Assembly (NCBI RefSeq): GCF_024295805.1
Contig: NZ_JANCLX010000029.1
Span: 1-64,000, forward strand
From: Streptomyces cucumeris
GTDB lineage: Bacteria > Actinomycetota > Actinomycetes > Streptomycetales > Streptomycetaceae
Length of the DNA stretch: 64,000 bases
Reading direction: 5' to 3'
Of the stretch, positions 1 to 8,625 are shown piece after piece (within the stretch, counting starts at the first letter, position 1; each line of letters begins with the position of its first letter). The notes beneath the pieces were generated by a model. The model had not been told where the DNA came from. It saw only the letters and a list, made by a program, of their open reading frames with translations, and searched no databases. The translations under genes were made by a program, and so were the position numbers.

Positions 1-1282
1 GGTCGAGGAGGGGTTCCTTGACTCCGTCGCCGGAGTTGTCGGTCCAGCCGGAGTTGCCCGCCTTGAGGATGGCGGCGCGGATGGCCATCACGTCCTGGCG
101 GTTCTTCGGCTTGTGGTCACCGCTGGCCAGCCAGGCCGCGGCGCCCGCCACATGCGGGGCGGCCTGGGAGGTACCGCTGTAGTTGGAGTACTCGCCGTTC
201 TTGAAGGTGGACTGGATGCAGTCACCGGGAGCGGCGATGTCCACGCCGGGGCCGAAGTCGCTGCCGCCACCGTTGACGTGGTCGATCCACAGCGAGTCGT
301 CCTTGTTGCGGTTCTTCTTGTTGCACCAGCCGAACGAGCCCTTGCCGCCCGGCTTTCCGTCACCGTCGCTGAGCGCGGAGACCGTGATGGCGTCGGGGAC
401 ATCGGCCGGGGTGTGGTACTTGGCGTCCTTGACGTCCTTGCGCTCGTTTCCGGCGGACACCACCACCACGATGCCCTTGGCGACGGCCCGGTCGACGGCG
501 TCCTTGACCGCGTTGGAGCTGTCGTCGTAGCCCGCGCTGATGTTGGCCACTTCGATCTTGTCGGCGTGGGCCGTGACCCAGTCCAGCCCTGCGACGAGCT
601 CCGAGGAACTGCCGGAGCCCTCATCGTTGAGGATCTTCAGGGACCACAGCCGGGCACCCGGAGCGACACCGGTGTAGCCGGTCTTGTTGTCCAGCCCACC
701 GATCACACCGGCGACATTGCTGCCATGGCCGTCACCGTCCGCACCGGAGTTGTCCTCGCACTCCTGGACGCCGCTGCAGTTCACCGAACGCACGACGTTG
801 AGGTCCGGGTGGCTCTTGTCGATCCCGGTGTCCAGGACCGCCACGTCCACGTCCACCCGCTGATCGACACCATCACCGATCTTCAGCGCCTTGTTCTGGG
901 TGGCCCCGACACGCTTCACACCGTTGGGCAACTGCTGACCCGCAACAGCCTCCGACCCGGGACGATCAGCCTTCTCGACAGGTGCGCGCCCCACGCCATC
1001 ACGCTCGACATACGCCACCTTGGGGTCGGTACGCAGCGCGTGCACCGCCTCGGGGGTGAGCTTCGCCGAGAAACCCTGGACGGTCGAGCGGTAGACCGAA
1101 GCCACGCTCACACCGTTCATCCCCTCGACGACCGACGTGGGGTCGGCCGCCGCGGAGTCCTTGAGGACGACGATGTAGTCACCGGGGCGCTGCGCGGGCT
1201 GCTGGGTGGCGCCCATACCGGGGGCCACACTGATGCCCGCGGCCACCGCCGACAGACCGACAAGTATCCCTACGCGTTTCAC
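1..1282 (-). CDS. Secreted subtilisin-like serine protease (S8 family), C-terminus beyond window
   Basis: A secreted endopeptidase of the proteinase K/subtilisin class. The GTG start at 1282 has a GGAGG about 4 bases upstream. A signal peptide covers roughly residues 1-25, followed by an I9-type propeptide (YIVVLKD near residue 37) and the S8 catalytic domain. The triad is visible: Asp151 in VLDTGIDKSHPD, His186 in DGHGSNVAG and Ser372 in GTSQAAPHVAG. The oxyanion Asn lies in VVVSAGNE. About 427 codons are present; the stop lies off the window, so any C-terminal domain is unseen. The Ser motif reads GTSQAAP rather than the usual GTSMAAP, a tolerated variation. Family assignment is firm; the substrate is unknown. 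Confidence 0.93.
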   Translation of the reverse strand, partial: MKRVGILVGLSAVAAGISVAPGMGATQQPAQRPGDYIVVLKDSAAADPTSVVEGMNGVSVASVYRSTVQGFSAKLTPEAVHALRTDPKVAYVERDGVGRAPVEKADRPGSEAVAGQQLPNGVKRVGATQNKALKIGDGVDQRVDVDVAVLDTGIDKSHPDLNVVRSVNCSGVQECEDNSGADGDGHGSNVAGVIGGLDNKTGYTGVAPGARLWSLKILNDEGSGSSSELVAGLDWVTAHADKIEVANISAGYDDSSNAVKDAVDRAVAKGIVVVVSAGNERKDVKDAKYHTPADVPDAITVSALSDGDGKPGGKGSFGWCNKKNRNKDDSLWIDHVNGGGSDFGPGVDIAAPGDCIQSTFKNGEYSNYSGTSQAAPHVAGAAAWLASGDHKPKNRQDVMAIRAAILKAGNSGWTDNSGDGVKEPLLD

Positions 1283-2009
1283 ACTTCCTCCGTGGGAATG
1301 TGGTTTTCGGCATTCAGTAATCACCTGTGCCGACAAGGAATGGGAACCCCGTCCGACGAATGAGAAGTGGTTGGGGTGGGGTCACTGTCTACCCGGACCA
1401 GATCGATACCGCAAGGTTTCTTTGGAAAATTATGGGTAGTCAATCAAGCTGCCTCGAAATCGATTTCACTTGGCATCACGCGTGAAGGCATCACCCAATT
1501 GCGTCGCAAGGCAGGGTAAAGCCATGGCATGGCGAAGCAGCTTTTTACGGCCGCGTCGATCGACTCACCTGTTCCGTGAAAGTGGTGCCGGTGCGAAATC
1601 CCCTACGAGGATCTATGCGGCGGTGCTGCGGCGGACGTGTTCGCCGCTGCCTTGTGGTCAGGGGGACGGGTACCTCATATGCAACGGGACTCCTCGACGG
1701 GTGAAGTTGCGTCTGCGGTGGGCCGGCGCGGGCGTTTCATCTAACCCCTGGCGCTGCCGCGCCGGCCCTGGACCCGGTCCGACCGCCTTCCCGGCCTTCC
1801 CGGTCGCTTTCATGACCGCTCCGCGCACTTGGACATCCCGTCACTTTGCGATTGCTTTACTTCCGTCGGCGCGCCGCTGCCCCGTGGACCGGTTGCGAGG
1901 GGACGAAGGGGGGCGCTCGAGACCCGGGAGGAACGGGTCTTCTCAGGGATGAACACGGCATCCTTCCCCACCGTATGGAAGAGCAGGACACTTCCCGGAT
2001 TGGAGTTAC
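1283..2009. other. Intergenic region, no convincing gene
   Basis: This 727-bp gap separates the divergent protease and Asn/Gly-repeat protein genes, so it should hold both promoters. Open frames across it have no recognisable domain and no good ribosome site. The stretch near 1420-1450 is locally AT-rich and could contain the protease promoter, but I found no convincing -35/-10 pair. Confidence 0.5.
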
Positions 2010-2858
2010 ATGGGACGCAGATCCAGACAACATCCCACCCTGGCCGGCCGACGCGTCATGACGGCGACAGCCGCCGTGATCCTTTGTGGGAGTGGCCTGT
2101 TGGCACTCGGTCTTCGTGCATCTGAAACAGAGGGGACGGCCAGCGCATCCAGCCCGGCCCATCGCGATGAAGTGCCCGGCAACCGGCAGGCGGCCACGCT
2201 CAAATGCCCCGATGTCGGCCGAACCGTCCTCGGTTTCCTTGAGCCTGGACAGGCGCGGACAGGGGATCTGGCCGCAGCGGATGCCCAGGCCATCGCCAAG
2301 TATCAGAAGCTCGCCAGCGCCAACAGCGAACGCGTCCGCCAGAACGCGGCCTGGGTCCAGGAGCGGCTGTTGACGCCCCTGCAGAACGAGCGATTGGCCC
2401 TGATCCGGCGGTACCTCCCGGCGCTCACCGAGCAGTCCGGGCAAGCCAAGGAGCTGGAACCCAAGGTGCTGTGCACCGTGGAGACGGACGGAGAAGCAGA
2501 GGAGACACCTGGCGCGACCGGCGTTACGGACGTCGACCAATCCGCTGAGGCGATCAGCGAGGCCGGGCCCAGCGCTGAACCCAGCCCCAGCGACGTCGAG
2601 CCCAGTGCCGACGCCGACGCCGACGCCGACTCGGACAACGGAAACGAGAACGGGAACGAGAACGGAAATGGGAACGGCCAGGACAACGGAAACGGAAACG
2701 GGAACGAGAACGGGAACGGGATGATCGGGGACGGGGCGTTTAACAGGAACGGCAACGGCAACGGCAATGGCAACGGGAACGGAGATGGGCTGAACAACGG
2801 GAACGGCAACGGGAACGACAACGGCAATCGCCTGAGCGACGGCAGCGGCAGCAGGTAG
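2010..2858 (+). CDS. Secreted or anchored protein with Asn/Gly repeat tail
   Basis: Function unknown. The 282-residue product starts at ATG 2010, with GGAG 4 bases upstream. Residues 1-40 are a basic stretch followed by a hydrophobic segment (TAAVILCGSGLLALGLRA), a signal peptide or anchor. Residues about 60-155 are a helical region with two Cys (LKCPDV and KVLCTV). It is followed by an acidic, Ser/Pro-rich linker with an Ala-Asp repeat. The last 70 residues or so are almost entirely Asn and Gly with occasional Glu or Asp (NGNENGNGNG type). The tail is encoded by AACGGG-like hexamers between about 2634 and 2830, so it is both a protein and a DNA repeat. The secreted location is inferred. Confidence 0.7.
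   Translation: MGRRSRQHPTLAGRRVMTATAAVILCGSGLLALGLRASETEGTASASSPAHRDEVPGNRQAATLKCPDVGRTVLGFLEPGQARTGDLAAADAQAIAKYQKLASANSERVRQNAAWVQERLLTPLQNERLALIRRYLPALTEQSGQAKELEPKVLCTVETDGEAEETPGATGVTDVDQSAEAISEAGPSAEPSPSDVEPSADADADADSDNGNENGNENGNGNGQDNGNGNGNENGNGMIGDGAFNRNGNGNGNGNGNGDGLNNGNGNGNDNGNRLSDGSGSR
2634..2840 (+). repeat. Purine-rich AACGGG/AACGGC hexamer-like tandem repeat
   Basis: A degenerate repeat encoding alternating Asn and Gly codons, interrupted around 2721-2745 by a non-repetitive insert (GMIGDGAFN). The strong strand asymmetry and short period make it prone to length change by replication slippage. Confidence 0.8.
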
Positions 2859-2872
2859 ACATGCACCTCTGC

Positions 2873-2893
2873 CCGCTCCTGTCGGGGGAGCGG
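2873..2893 (+). terminator. Candidate terminator hairpin after the Asn/Gly-repeat gene
   Basis: A perfect 7-bp inverted repeat, CCGCTCC and GGAGCGG, with a 7-base loop, lies 14 bases after the stop codon. No T run follows, as is common in streptomycetes. Confidence 0.45.
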
Positions 2894-3131
2894 AACGTTT
2901 TCCGCGCTGCGCTTGGTGATGTGGGGCACATTTGATGGCCGCCCAAGTCGATGACCCAGCAGCAGCCTTGTGAAGTCTTTGTGTTGACCATGCGCCGCCT
3001 CTGTGGTGGCATAGGCGGCACCCGGACGTGAGGTCGATGGCTTTGCCGGGCCATCGCCCCTTGGTGTGTTCCGTCCGTGGCTCCCCCCATCTCACGCGGG
3101 CGCTCACGCCTGCCTCGGCAAAGGACTCCAC

Positions 3132-4319
3132 GTGTCCCCAACTCGAATATCGATCGCAGCCGGCATCGCGGGCATTGCCATGGCCTCCGCCGTCGGCCTC
3201 TCGGCCGCCAACGCCTCTCCCGATCAGAGCCCCTCTCCCACCCCCACGTCCGCCGCGCAGTACGACGCCGGCATGGTGAAGGCTCTGGCGAAGTCGCTCG
3301 GCGTCAGCGAGGGCAAGGCGGTTGAGCGTCTGGACAGCGAGAGCAAGCAGCAGAAGAGCCTGGAGCGGCTGGACGGTGACCTCCGCACGCTCGGCGCCTA
3401 CTTCGACAACGACGGCAAGCTCACCGTCAATGTGGCCGACGAGGCCGCAGCCGCCAAGGTCAGGGATGCCGGGCTCACCGCCCGGGTGCCCGAGCGCGGC
3501 CAGGAGCGCCTGGACAAGGTGATGGCCGCCCTCGACAGCGCCGCCGCCCAGCGCGTCCCCGCCGGGGTCAACTCCTGGGCGGTCGACCTGGCCACGGACA
3601 CTGTCACTGTCACCGTCAGCGACGACAGCACGCCCGCCGCCCGCGCCTTCCTCAAGAAGGCGAAGACGTACGGAAGCGCCGTCAAGGTCGTGAACGAGAA
3701 GTCAACCTTGGTCGCCCAGCAGAACGTCACCCCGGGCCACAGCATGGACGTGGGCGGCGGCGTCTGCTCCGTGGGTTACGGCGCCCGCGACCGCTCCGGC
3801 AAGCAGTTCCTGGTCTCCGCCGGTCACTGTCTGGAGGGACTTCCGGACCTGACCTACGAAGGCAATCACTTCGCCAAGGCGACCAACACCCGGTTCCACA
3901 AGGGCCAGAACAGTGTCGACATGGGCATTGCCAAGCTGGACAAGGGCGTCAAGATCGAGACCAAGGTGCATGGCAAGGACGTCCGCGGCAGCAAGCGGGC
4001 TTCGTCCGGTGCCGCGATGTGCAAGGAAGGCCAGACCACCGGCTGGACCTGCGGGAAGGTCAAGTCGTACAACGTCACCGTCACGTACGACGATCCCCAC
4101 GGCGGCCCCCAGACCACCGTCAAGGGACTGGCCAGCTCCACCGTGTGCACGGAAGGCGGTGACAGCGGCGGCGCGTACATCTCCGGCAACCAGGCCCAGG
4201 GAATGACCTCCGGCGGTCCGCAGGACCAGCAGTGCGACGGCTCCAGCGGGAAGTCGTCCTTCTTCCAGCCCCTGGATGACACGTTGAGGCACTACGGCCT
4301 CTCGCTCAACACCCGCTGA
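3132..4319 (+). CDS. Secreted trypsin-fold serine protease (S1E, streptogrisin/alpha-lytic type)
   Basis: A secreted chymotrypsin-fold protease of the streptogrisin/alpha-lytic protease group. The GTG start at 3132 is preferred over the upstream ATG at 3066 because AAGGA lies just before it and the signal peptide (ISIAAGIAGIAMASAVGLSA) then starts normally; this gives 395 residues. An alpha-lytic-type propeptide follows up to about residue 200. The catalytic domain carries His232 (SAGHCLEG), Asp263 (SVDMGIAKLD) and Ser345 (EGGDSGGAY). Paired cysteines are placed as in the family. There is no C-terminal carbohydrate-binding domain, unlike streptogrisin C. It is a single-gene unit followed by a strong hairpin. 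Confidence 0.93.
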   Translation: MSPTRISIAAGIAGIAMASAVGLSAANASPDQSPSPTPTSAAQYDAGMVKALAKSLGVSEGKAVERLDSESKQQKSLERLDGDLRTLGAYFDNDGKLTVNVADEAAAAKVRDAGLTARVPERGQERLDKVMAALDSAAAQRVPAGVNSWAVDLATDTVTVTVSDDSTPAARAFLKKAKTYGSAVKVVNEKSTLVAQQNVTPGHSMDVGGGVCSVGYGARDRSGKQFLVSAGHCLEGLPDLTYEGNHFAKATNTRFHKGQNSVDMGIAKLDKGVKIETKVHGKDVRGSKRASSGAAMCKEGQTTGWTCGKVKSYNVTVTYDDPHGGPQTTVKGLASSTVCTEGGDSGGAYISGNQAQGMTSGGPQDQQCDGSSGKSSFFQPLDDTLRHYGLSLNTR

Positions 4320-4352
4320 TCCACTTCGGATTGGCACAGCGGTTCGTCCCCG

Positions 4353-4379
4353 GGGCCCACGGCTGAAGGCCGTGGGCCC
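4353..4379. terminator. Bidirectional terminator between convergent genes
   Basis: An 11-bp perfect inverted repeat (GGGCCCACGGC and GCCGTGGGCCC, 5-base loop) sits between the stops of the protease gene and the convergent gntR-type gene. Its position and symmetry fit a shared terminator. Confidence 0.8.
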
Positions 4380-4394
4380 TTCGGGGTCTCCCGA

Positions 4395-5141
4395 CTACCG
4401 CACCGCGCGGTCAGCCGGCTTCTCGCGGGCCGTCGCAAGGTTCTGCAGGCTGGCCGCGGCCTCCAGGTGTTCCCGGAGCCACTGTTCGGTGTGGCTCACA
4501 TGCAGCAGCGCCGCGGCTTGGCTCAGTGAGGGATCGCGGGCCGACAGAGCCTCGAAGATCGCCTCGTGCTCCACGAGCGTCCTGGCCGCGGCGTGGGTGT
4601 CGGCGATGCCGCGCCAGATGCGGGCGCGCAGGGTGCGGCTGGAGATGCCCTCGAGCAGGGTCAGCAGGGTCTCGTTGTCGGTGGCCGAGATGATGGCGCG
4701 GTGGAAGGCCGCGTCGTGTGCGTTGAGTCGCTCGATGTCGTCACGGGCCTCGCGCATGGCGTCCAGATGCTGCTTCACTTCGGCCAACTGGTCGTCGGAG
4801 ATACGGGTGGCCGCCAGCGCGGTGGCGGCCGGTTCCAGGAGGCGGCGTACCTCCATCAGATCCACCAGGGCCGTCGCGTCGCTCTGGAGCAGTTCCACCG
4901 CGCCGCCGAGGCCCTCGAGAAGCACACTCGGCTGGAGACTGGTGACATAAGTGCCGTCACCCCGTCGGACATCCAGCACCCGGGCCACGGCCAGCGCCTT
5001 GACCGCCTCGCGGGCGAGGTTGCGGGACAGGCCGAGCTGCGCCGCCAGCTCCGCTTCCGGCGGCAGCTTCGAGCCCGGTGGCAGCGCGCCGGTGCGGATC
5101 AGCTCACGGATCTGTTCTATGGCCTTGTCGGTCAGCGCCAA
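4395..5141 (-). CDS. GntR/FadR-family (FCD) transcriptional regulator of the fucose operon
   Basis: A DNA-binding repressor or activator with an N-terminal winged helix (GALPPGSKLPPEAELAAQLG, then SRNLAREAVKAL) and a C-terminal FCD ligand-binding domain, all helical, from about residue 85. I choose the TTG start at 5141 (248 aa), with GGAAGG 8 bases upstream. It overlaps the end of the aldo/keto reductase gene by 10 bases, implying coupling. A longer start at 5234 would add an Arg/Gly-rich leader lying inside the neighbouring gene. As the last gene of the fucose operon it probably senses a pathway intermediate and controls the operon; this is inferred from position. Confidence 0.85.
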   Translation of the reverse strand: MALTDKAIEQIRELIRTGALPPGSKLPPEAELAAQLGLSRNLAREAVKALAVARVLDVRRGDGTYVTSLQPSVLLEGLGGAVELLQSDATALVDLMEVRRLLEPAATALAATRISDDQLAEVKQHLDAMREARDDIERLNAHDAAFHRAIISATDNETLLTLLEGISSRTLRARIWRGIADTHAAARTLVEHEAIFEALSARDPSLSQAAALLHVSHTEQWLREHLEAAASLQNLATAREKPADRAVR

Positions 5142-6163
5142 CGCGGATCCCTTCCCTCTCCGTGGGCGTCCTCCGCGCTGCTCGGCGCAGGTACGTCCGG
5201 CCTGATCAGGCCGTGTGCGCGGAGATCGTCCCACAGTCCCTGGGGGATGGGCCGACGGTGGAGCTCGGTGTTGCGCCTGACCTGTTCCGGGCTCCGCATG
5301 CCCAGGGTGACGTTGATGATACGGGGATGGCTGAACGGGAATGCGATCGCTGCCGCGGGCAGGGGCGTGGAGTGCTCCTCGCAGATCTCCGCGATGGCTC
5401 GTGCCCGGGCGACCAGGGCGGCGGGGGCGTCCTCGTAGTCGTACTTCATGCCCAGCGCGGGCCGGTCACAGGCGAGCAGGCCCGAGTTGAACACGCCGAC
5501 GGCCACCACACTCTTGCCGTGTTCCTGTGCGGCGGGCAGGACGTCGTCCAGGGCCGACTGATCGAGGAGGGTGTAGCGTCCGGCGAGCATCACCACGTCC
5601 GCGGCGGTCTCGCGCAGGAAGCGGGCGAGCATCGCCGACTGGTTCATACCGGCGCCGATCGCTCCGATCACACCGTTGTCGCGCAGCTCCGCGAGGGTGG
5701 GCAGCGCCTCCTCGGCAGCCTGCTTCCAGTGGTCGTCGGGATCGTGGACGTAGACGATGTCGAGGCGATCGAGGCCGGTGCGCTCCAGGGTCTCCTCGAG
5801 GGAGCGCAGGACGCCGTCCCGGCTGAAGTCCCACTGACGGCGCTGGTCGTCATGGACGACGAAGCCCTCGCTGTCGACACCACGCGGCCGCTCGTTGAGC
5901 ACGAGCAGTCGGCCCACCTTGGAGGACACCACGTAGTGCTCGCGGGGGCGGTCGCGCAGGGCGGCGCCCAGACGCCGCTCGGCGAGGCCCAGCCCGTAGT
6001 GGGGGGCGGTGTCGAAGTAGCGCATGCCCGCGTCCCAGGCGGTGCCGATCGCGGCCGCCGCCTCGTCGGCCGGGGTGACCTGGTACAGGTTGCCGATAGG
6101 GGCGGCCCCGAAACCGAGTTCGGTGAGCTTGACGTCGGTGTTCGTGATCTTCCGATGCCGCAA
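5132..6163 (-). CDS. Aldo/keto reductase, probable L-fucose (aldose) 1-dehydrogenase
   Basis: An NAD(P)-dependent oxidoreductase that by context oxidises L-fucose to L-fuconolactone, the first step of the non-phosphorylative pathway. The 343-residue TIM barrel has the AKR tetrad: Asp and Tyr in FDTAPHYG, Lys in SSKVGR and His in VYVHDPD. The TTG start at 6163 is supported by AGGAG 6 bases upstream. The family includes bacterial L-fucose and D-threo-aldose dehydrogenases, and the sequence ELGFGAAPIGNLY fits that branch. It is separated from the SDR upstream by 223 bp and overlaps the regulator downstream. The exact aldose is inferred from neighbours. Confidence 0.85.
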   Translation of the reverse strand: MRHRKITNTDVKLTELGFGAAPIGNLYQVTPADEAAAAIGTAWDAGMRYFDTAPHYGLGLAERRLGAALRDRPREHYVVSSKVGRLLVLNERPRGVDSEGFVVHDDQRRQWDFSRDGVLRSLEETLERTGLDRLDIVYVHDPDDHWKQAAEEALPTLAELRDNGVIGAIGAGMNQSAMLARFLRETAADVVMLAGRYTLLDQSALDDVLPAAQEHGKSVVAVGVFNSGLLACDRPALGMKYDYEDAPAALVARARAIAEICEEHSTPLPAAAIAFPFSHPRIINVTLGMRSPEQVRRNTELHRRPIPQGLWDDLRAHGLIRPDVPAPSSAEDAHGEGRDPRWR

Positions 6164-6386
6164 AGGGAGCTCCTGAGAGGTGGCGGGCCGGGCAGGAGGA
6201 GCCGTCCAGCGCCGAGAGCGGGGGCGCTCCGGGCCGGTCACCGCGGTCGGACGTGTGCGGCGCTGGGGTGCGTCCCGGCCGGGTCCCGGGCGCCCACCGG
6301 ACTGCTCCAGGGTGAGCACGGTGGCCGCGAGACCGCCGGGGAGCGGGCCCGTGCCCGAGGTGGAGCGGATGGTCGCGCTGACACGG

Positions 6387-7148
6387 TCATCGGCCCATCC
6401 ATCCGCCGTCGACGGGCAGGATGGTGCCATGGATGTACGCCGCGGCGTCCGAGGCCAGGAACACCGCGGCGCCCGCGAGATCGTCGGCGCAGCCCCACCG
6501 CCCGGCCGGAATGCGGTCCAGGATGGCCCGGCTGCGGTCTGGATCGTTCCGCAGCGCTTGGGTGTTGTCGGTCGCGATGTAGCCGGGTGCGATGGCGTTG
6601 ACGTTGACTCCATGTGGGGCCCACTCATTGGCCAGGGCCTTGGTCAGGCCGACGATGCCGTGTTTGGCGGCAGCGTAGCCGGGGACGGTGATGCCGCCCT
6701 GGAAGCTGAGCAGCGACGCCACAAAGAGGATCTTTCCCTTGCCGCGCGCCACCATCAGCGCGCCGATCGCGCGTGTCAGTGCGAACTGTGCGCTGAGGTC
6801 GACTTGGAGCACCAGCTCCCAGTCGGCGTCCGAGTGTTCTACGGCCGGGGCGCGGCGAATGGTGCCCGCGTTGTTGACCAGGATGTCCACCGGCCGTTCA
6901 CGCCCCGCGAGGTCCGTCCCGAGGGAACGTACGGCCTCGGGGTCGGCGAAGTCGGTGCGGATTGCCTCGAAGGTACGGCCCGCGGTGACGACGTCCTTCT
7001 CCACCGCGCTGACGGACTCCTCCAGCGTGGCGCTGACGCCGATGATGTCCGCGCCGGCCTGGGCGAGCGCGCGGGCCATGGCCCGTCCGATGCCTCGGCG
7101 GGCACCGGTGACGACGGCCAGTTTCCCAGTGAGGTCGAAGGCGTTCAC
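6387..7148 (-). CDS. SDR-family 2-keto-3-deoxy-L-fuconate-type dehydrogenase
   Basis: A short-chain dehydrogenase of 253 residues. It has a Rossmann motif (TGARRGIG), NNAG and the catalytic Ser145, Tyr158 and Lys162 (YAAAK). The sequence resembles the KduD group, which oxidises 2-keto-3-deoxy sugar acids. In this operon the likely substrate is 2-keto-3-deoxy-L-fuconate, giving the 2,4-diketo acid. Its start overlaps the stop of the zinc dehydrogenase by 4 bases (ATGA), so the two are translationally coupled. Confidence 0.85.
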   Translation of the reverse strand: MNAFDLTGKLAVVTGARRGIGRAMARALAQAGADIIGVSATLEESVSAVEKDVVTAGRTFEAIRTDFADPEAVRSLGTDLAGRERPVDILVNNAGTIRRAPAVEHSDADWELVLQVDLSAQFALTRAIGALMVARGKGKILFVASLLSFQGGITVPGYAAAKHGIVGLTKALANEWAPHGVNVNAIAPGYIATDNTQALRNDPDRSRAILDRIPAGRWGCADDLAGAAVFLASDAAAYIHGTILPVDGGWMGR

Positions 7149-8185
7149 GCGCTCGCTCCCGGCGCTCCGTCAGTGCAGTCCACGAGGACCTTCATCACGT
7201 TGCCGCCCTCCAGGGCCTCGAAGGCGGTGGACGCCTGGGCCAGCGGAACGACCCTGCTGATCAGCCGCTCGACGGGCACCGTGCCGTCCGTGACGAGCGA
7301 TACTGCCGTCTCGAAGTCGGCGCGGTCGTACAACCGGGCGCCGACGAGGGTGAGTTCACGCCAGAAGAAGCGGTGGAGGTTCACCTCACGGGGCTGTGGA
7401 TGGATGGCCACCAGGCACATCCGGCCGCGGACGCGCAGTACCTCGACCGCCGTGTTCACTCCGGCCGCGGCGCCGGACACCTCGAAGGCGACGTCCGCAC
7501 CCGCCCCGGCCGTCCACTGCCGGACCAGCTCGGGGATGTCGTCCGTGTCCGGATTCCAGGAGGTCAGTCTCAACTCATCGGCCAGCAGACGGCGATGGGC
7601 ACTGGGCTCCACCACGCGGACCTCGGCCCCGGCCGCGCGCGCGACCAGCGCGATCAGGATGCCGACGGGGCCGCCGCCGACCACGACGACCCGCTCGCCG
7701 TCCCGCACGGCGGCCCGGTCGACGTCGTGCACGGCCACGGCCGTGGGCTCGACCAGCGCGGCCCGCCGGAGCGGGAGGTACTCCGGCACCCGGATCAGAG
7801 TGGAGACGGGCACGTTCCAGCGCTGCTGCATCGCGCCCGGCGAGTCGATGCCGATGAAGTCGAGGCGGTGGCAGATGTGCCGGTGGTCGGCCCGGCAGGC
7901 AGGGCAGGTGCCGTCCCAGCGCAGCGGCATCACCGTGACCGCGTCACCGGGCCGCCAGCCCGCCACGTCCGGGCCGACGCGCACCACGCGACCGGACATC
8001 TCGTGCCCGATGACGGTGGGCGTACTGACCCGGGCATCCATGTCGCCGTGGAAGATGTGCAGATCGGTGCCGCAGATGCCGACATAGGCGGGGGCCAGCT
8101 GGACCTCGCCGGGGCCGGGCGGGGAGCTGAGCGCGGGGGCCGTGTCCAGGGTCCGGGCGCCGGTGTAGCGGACTGCGAATGCCAT
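7145..8185 (-). CDS. Zinc-dependent medium-chain alcohol/polyol dehydrogenase
   Basis: A 346-residue MDR enzyme of the sorbitol/threonine dehydrogenase type. Catalytic zinc ligands are visible (VGICGTDLH and IGHEMSG), as are the Rossmann motif VVVGGGPVG and the GRMCLVAI strand. The structural-zinc lobe reads DGTCPACRADHRHIC, so the usual first Cys is replaced by Asp and only three of four ligands remain. It lies 8 bp after the FucU gene and overlaps the SDR. It may oxidise fucose, fuconate or the C4 hydroxyl of the keto-deoxy acid. Its role alongside two other dehydrogenases is unresolved. Confidence 0.82.
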   Translation of the reverse strand: MAFAVRYTGARTLDTAPALSSPPGPGEVQLAPAYVGICGTDLHIFHGDMDARVSTPTVIGHEMSGRVVRVGPDVAGWRPGDAVTVMPLRWDGTCPACRADHRHICHRLDFIGIDSPGAMQQRWNVPVSTLIRVPEYLPLRRAALVEPTAVAVHDVDRAAVRDGERVVVVGGGPVGILIALVARAAGAEVRVVEPSAHRRLLADELRLTSWNPDTDDIPELVRQWTAGAGADVAFEVSGAAAGVNTAVEVLRVRGRMCLVAIHPQPREVNLHRFFWRELTLVGARLYDRADFETAVSLVTDGTVPVERLISRVVPLAQASTAFEALEGGNVMKVLVDCTDGAPGASA

Positions 8186-8193
8186 GGTGTGGG

Positions 8194-8625
8194 TCAGGTC
8201 CCTTCGACGTGGCCGCGGACACCGATGGTCAGCAGCAGGTTGGCGTAGGTGCGGAGGTCGGCGGTGACGATCGCCAGCGCCAGGTCGGGGGACCGGGCGG
8301 CGTCGTAGAACGCGAACCGGCCGAGCGTTGTGAGGGGGACAGCCCCGAGCAGTGAGCGGTATTCGGCGAGGGCGGGCGGCTCCGGTTCGCCCGCGGGCCC
8401 CACCATGGCCTGGGCCGACTCCACGGGCAGTACCCGCAGCAGGACGTCGAGGACGGTGGTGACGTCGAGGAGGCCCGGGGCGAGATTGAGGTGGACGGTT
8501 CTGGAGCGTTCCCCGATGGCGGTGCTGGCGGGGTAGTGGCCGTCGGCGAGCAGCACGCGGGCTCCGTGGCCGGAGCCGGCGAGGGACTCGAGGATCCCGG
8601 GGTGCAGCAGTTCGGTCAGGAGCAC
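8194..8625 (-). CDS. fucU: L-fucose mutarotase (RbsD/FucU family)
   Basis: It interconverts alpha and beta anomers of L-fucose so that the dehydrogenase is supplied with its preferred form. The 143-residue product starts at GTG 8625, after AAAGGGGA, and overlaps the preceding amidohydrolase stop by 10 bases. Family features include LLHPGILESLAGSGHG at the N-terminus, the catalytic-His motif LADGHYPAS and the terminal YANLLLTIGV. The length matches the family (about 140). The combination with fuconate dehydratase favours FucU over the ribose pyranase RbsD. Confidence 0.88.
   Translation of the reverse strand: MLLTELLHPGILESLAGSGHGARVLLADGHYPASTAIGERSRTVHLNLAPGLLDVTTVLDVLLRVLPVESAQAMVGPAGEPEPPALAEYRSLLGAVPLTTLGRFAFYDAARSPDLALAIVTADLRTYANLLLTIGVRGHVEGT

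Noticed and set aside
113..1363. Long plus-strand open frame across the S8 protease gene
   Set aside because: It is antisense to clear S8 catalytic motifs and has the biased composition typical of GC-rich shadow frames.
2634..2840. CRISPR-like repeat array
   Set aside because: The repeats are short, degenerate hexamers without spacers and encode a protein tail.
1857..3131. Minus-strand frame with Pro/Val repeats opposite the Asn/Gly protein
   Set aside because: The repetitive composition is the complement of the AACGGG repeat; the plus frame has the signal peptide and ribosome site.
6164..6386. Remnant of another gene between the SDR and the aldo/keto reductase
   Set aside because: The minus-strand frame continues upstream from the reductase but shows no recognisable protein; treated as spacer.
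6180..8087. 635-codon plus-strand frame opposite the fucose operon
   Set aside because: No domain, poor start, and the minus strand encodes intact SDR and dehydrogenase genes through the same region.
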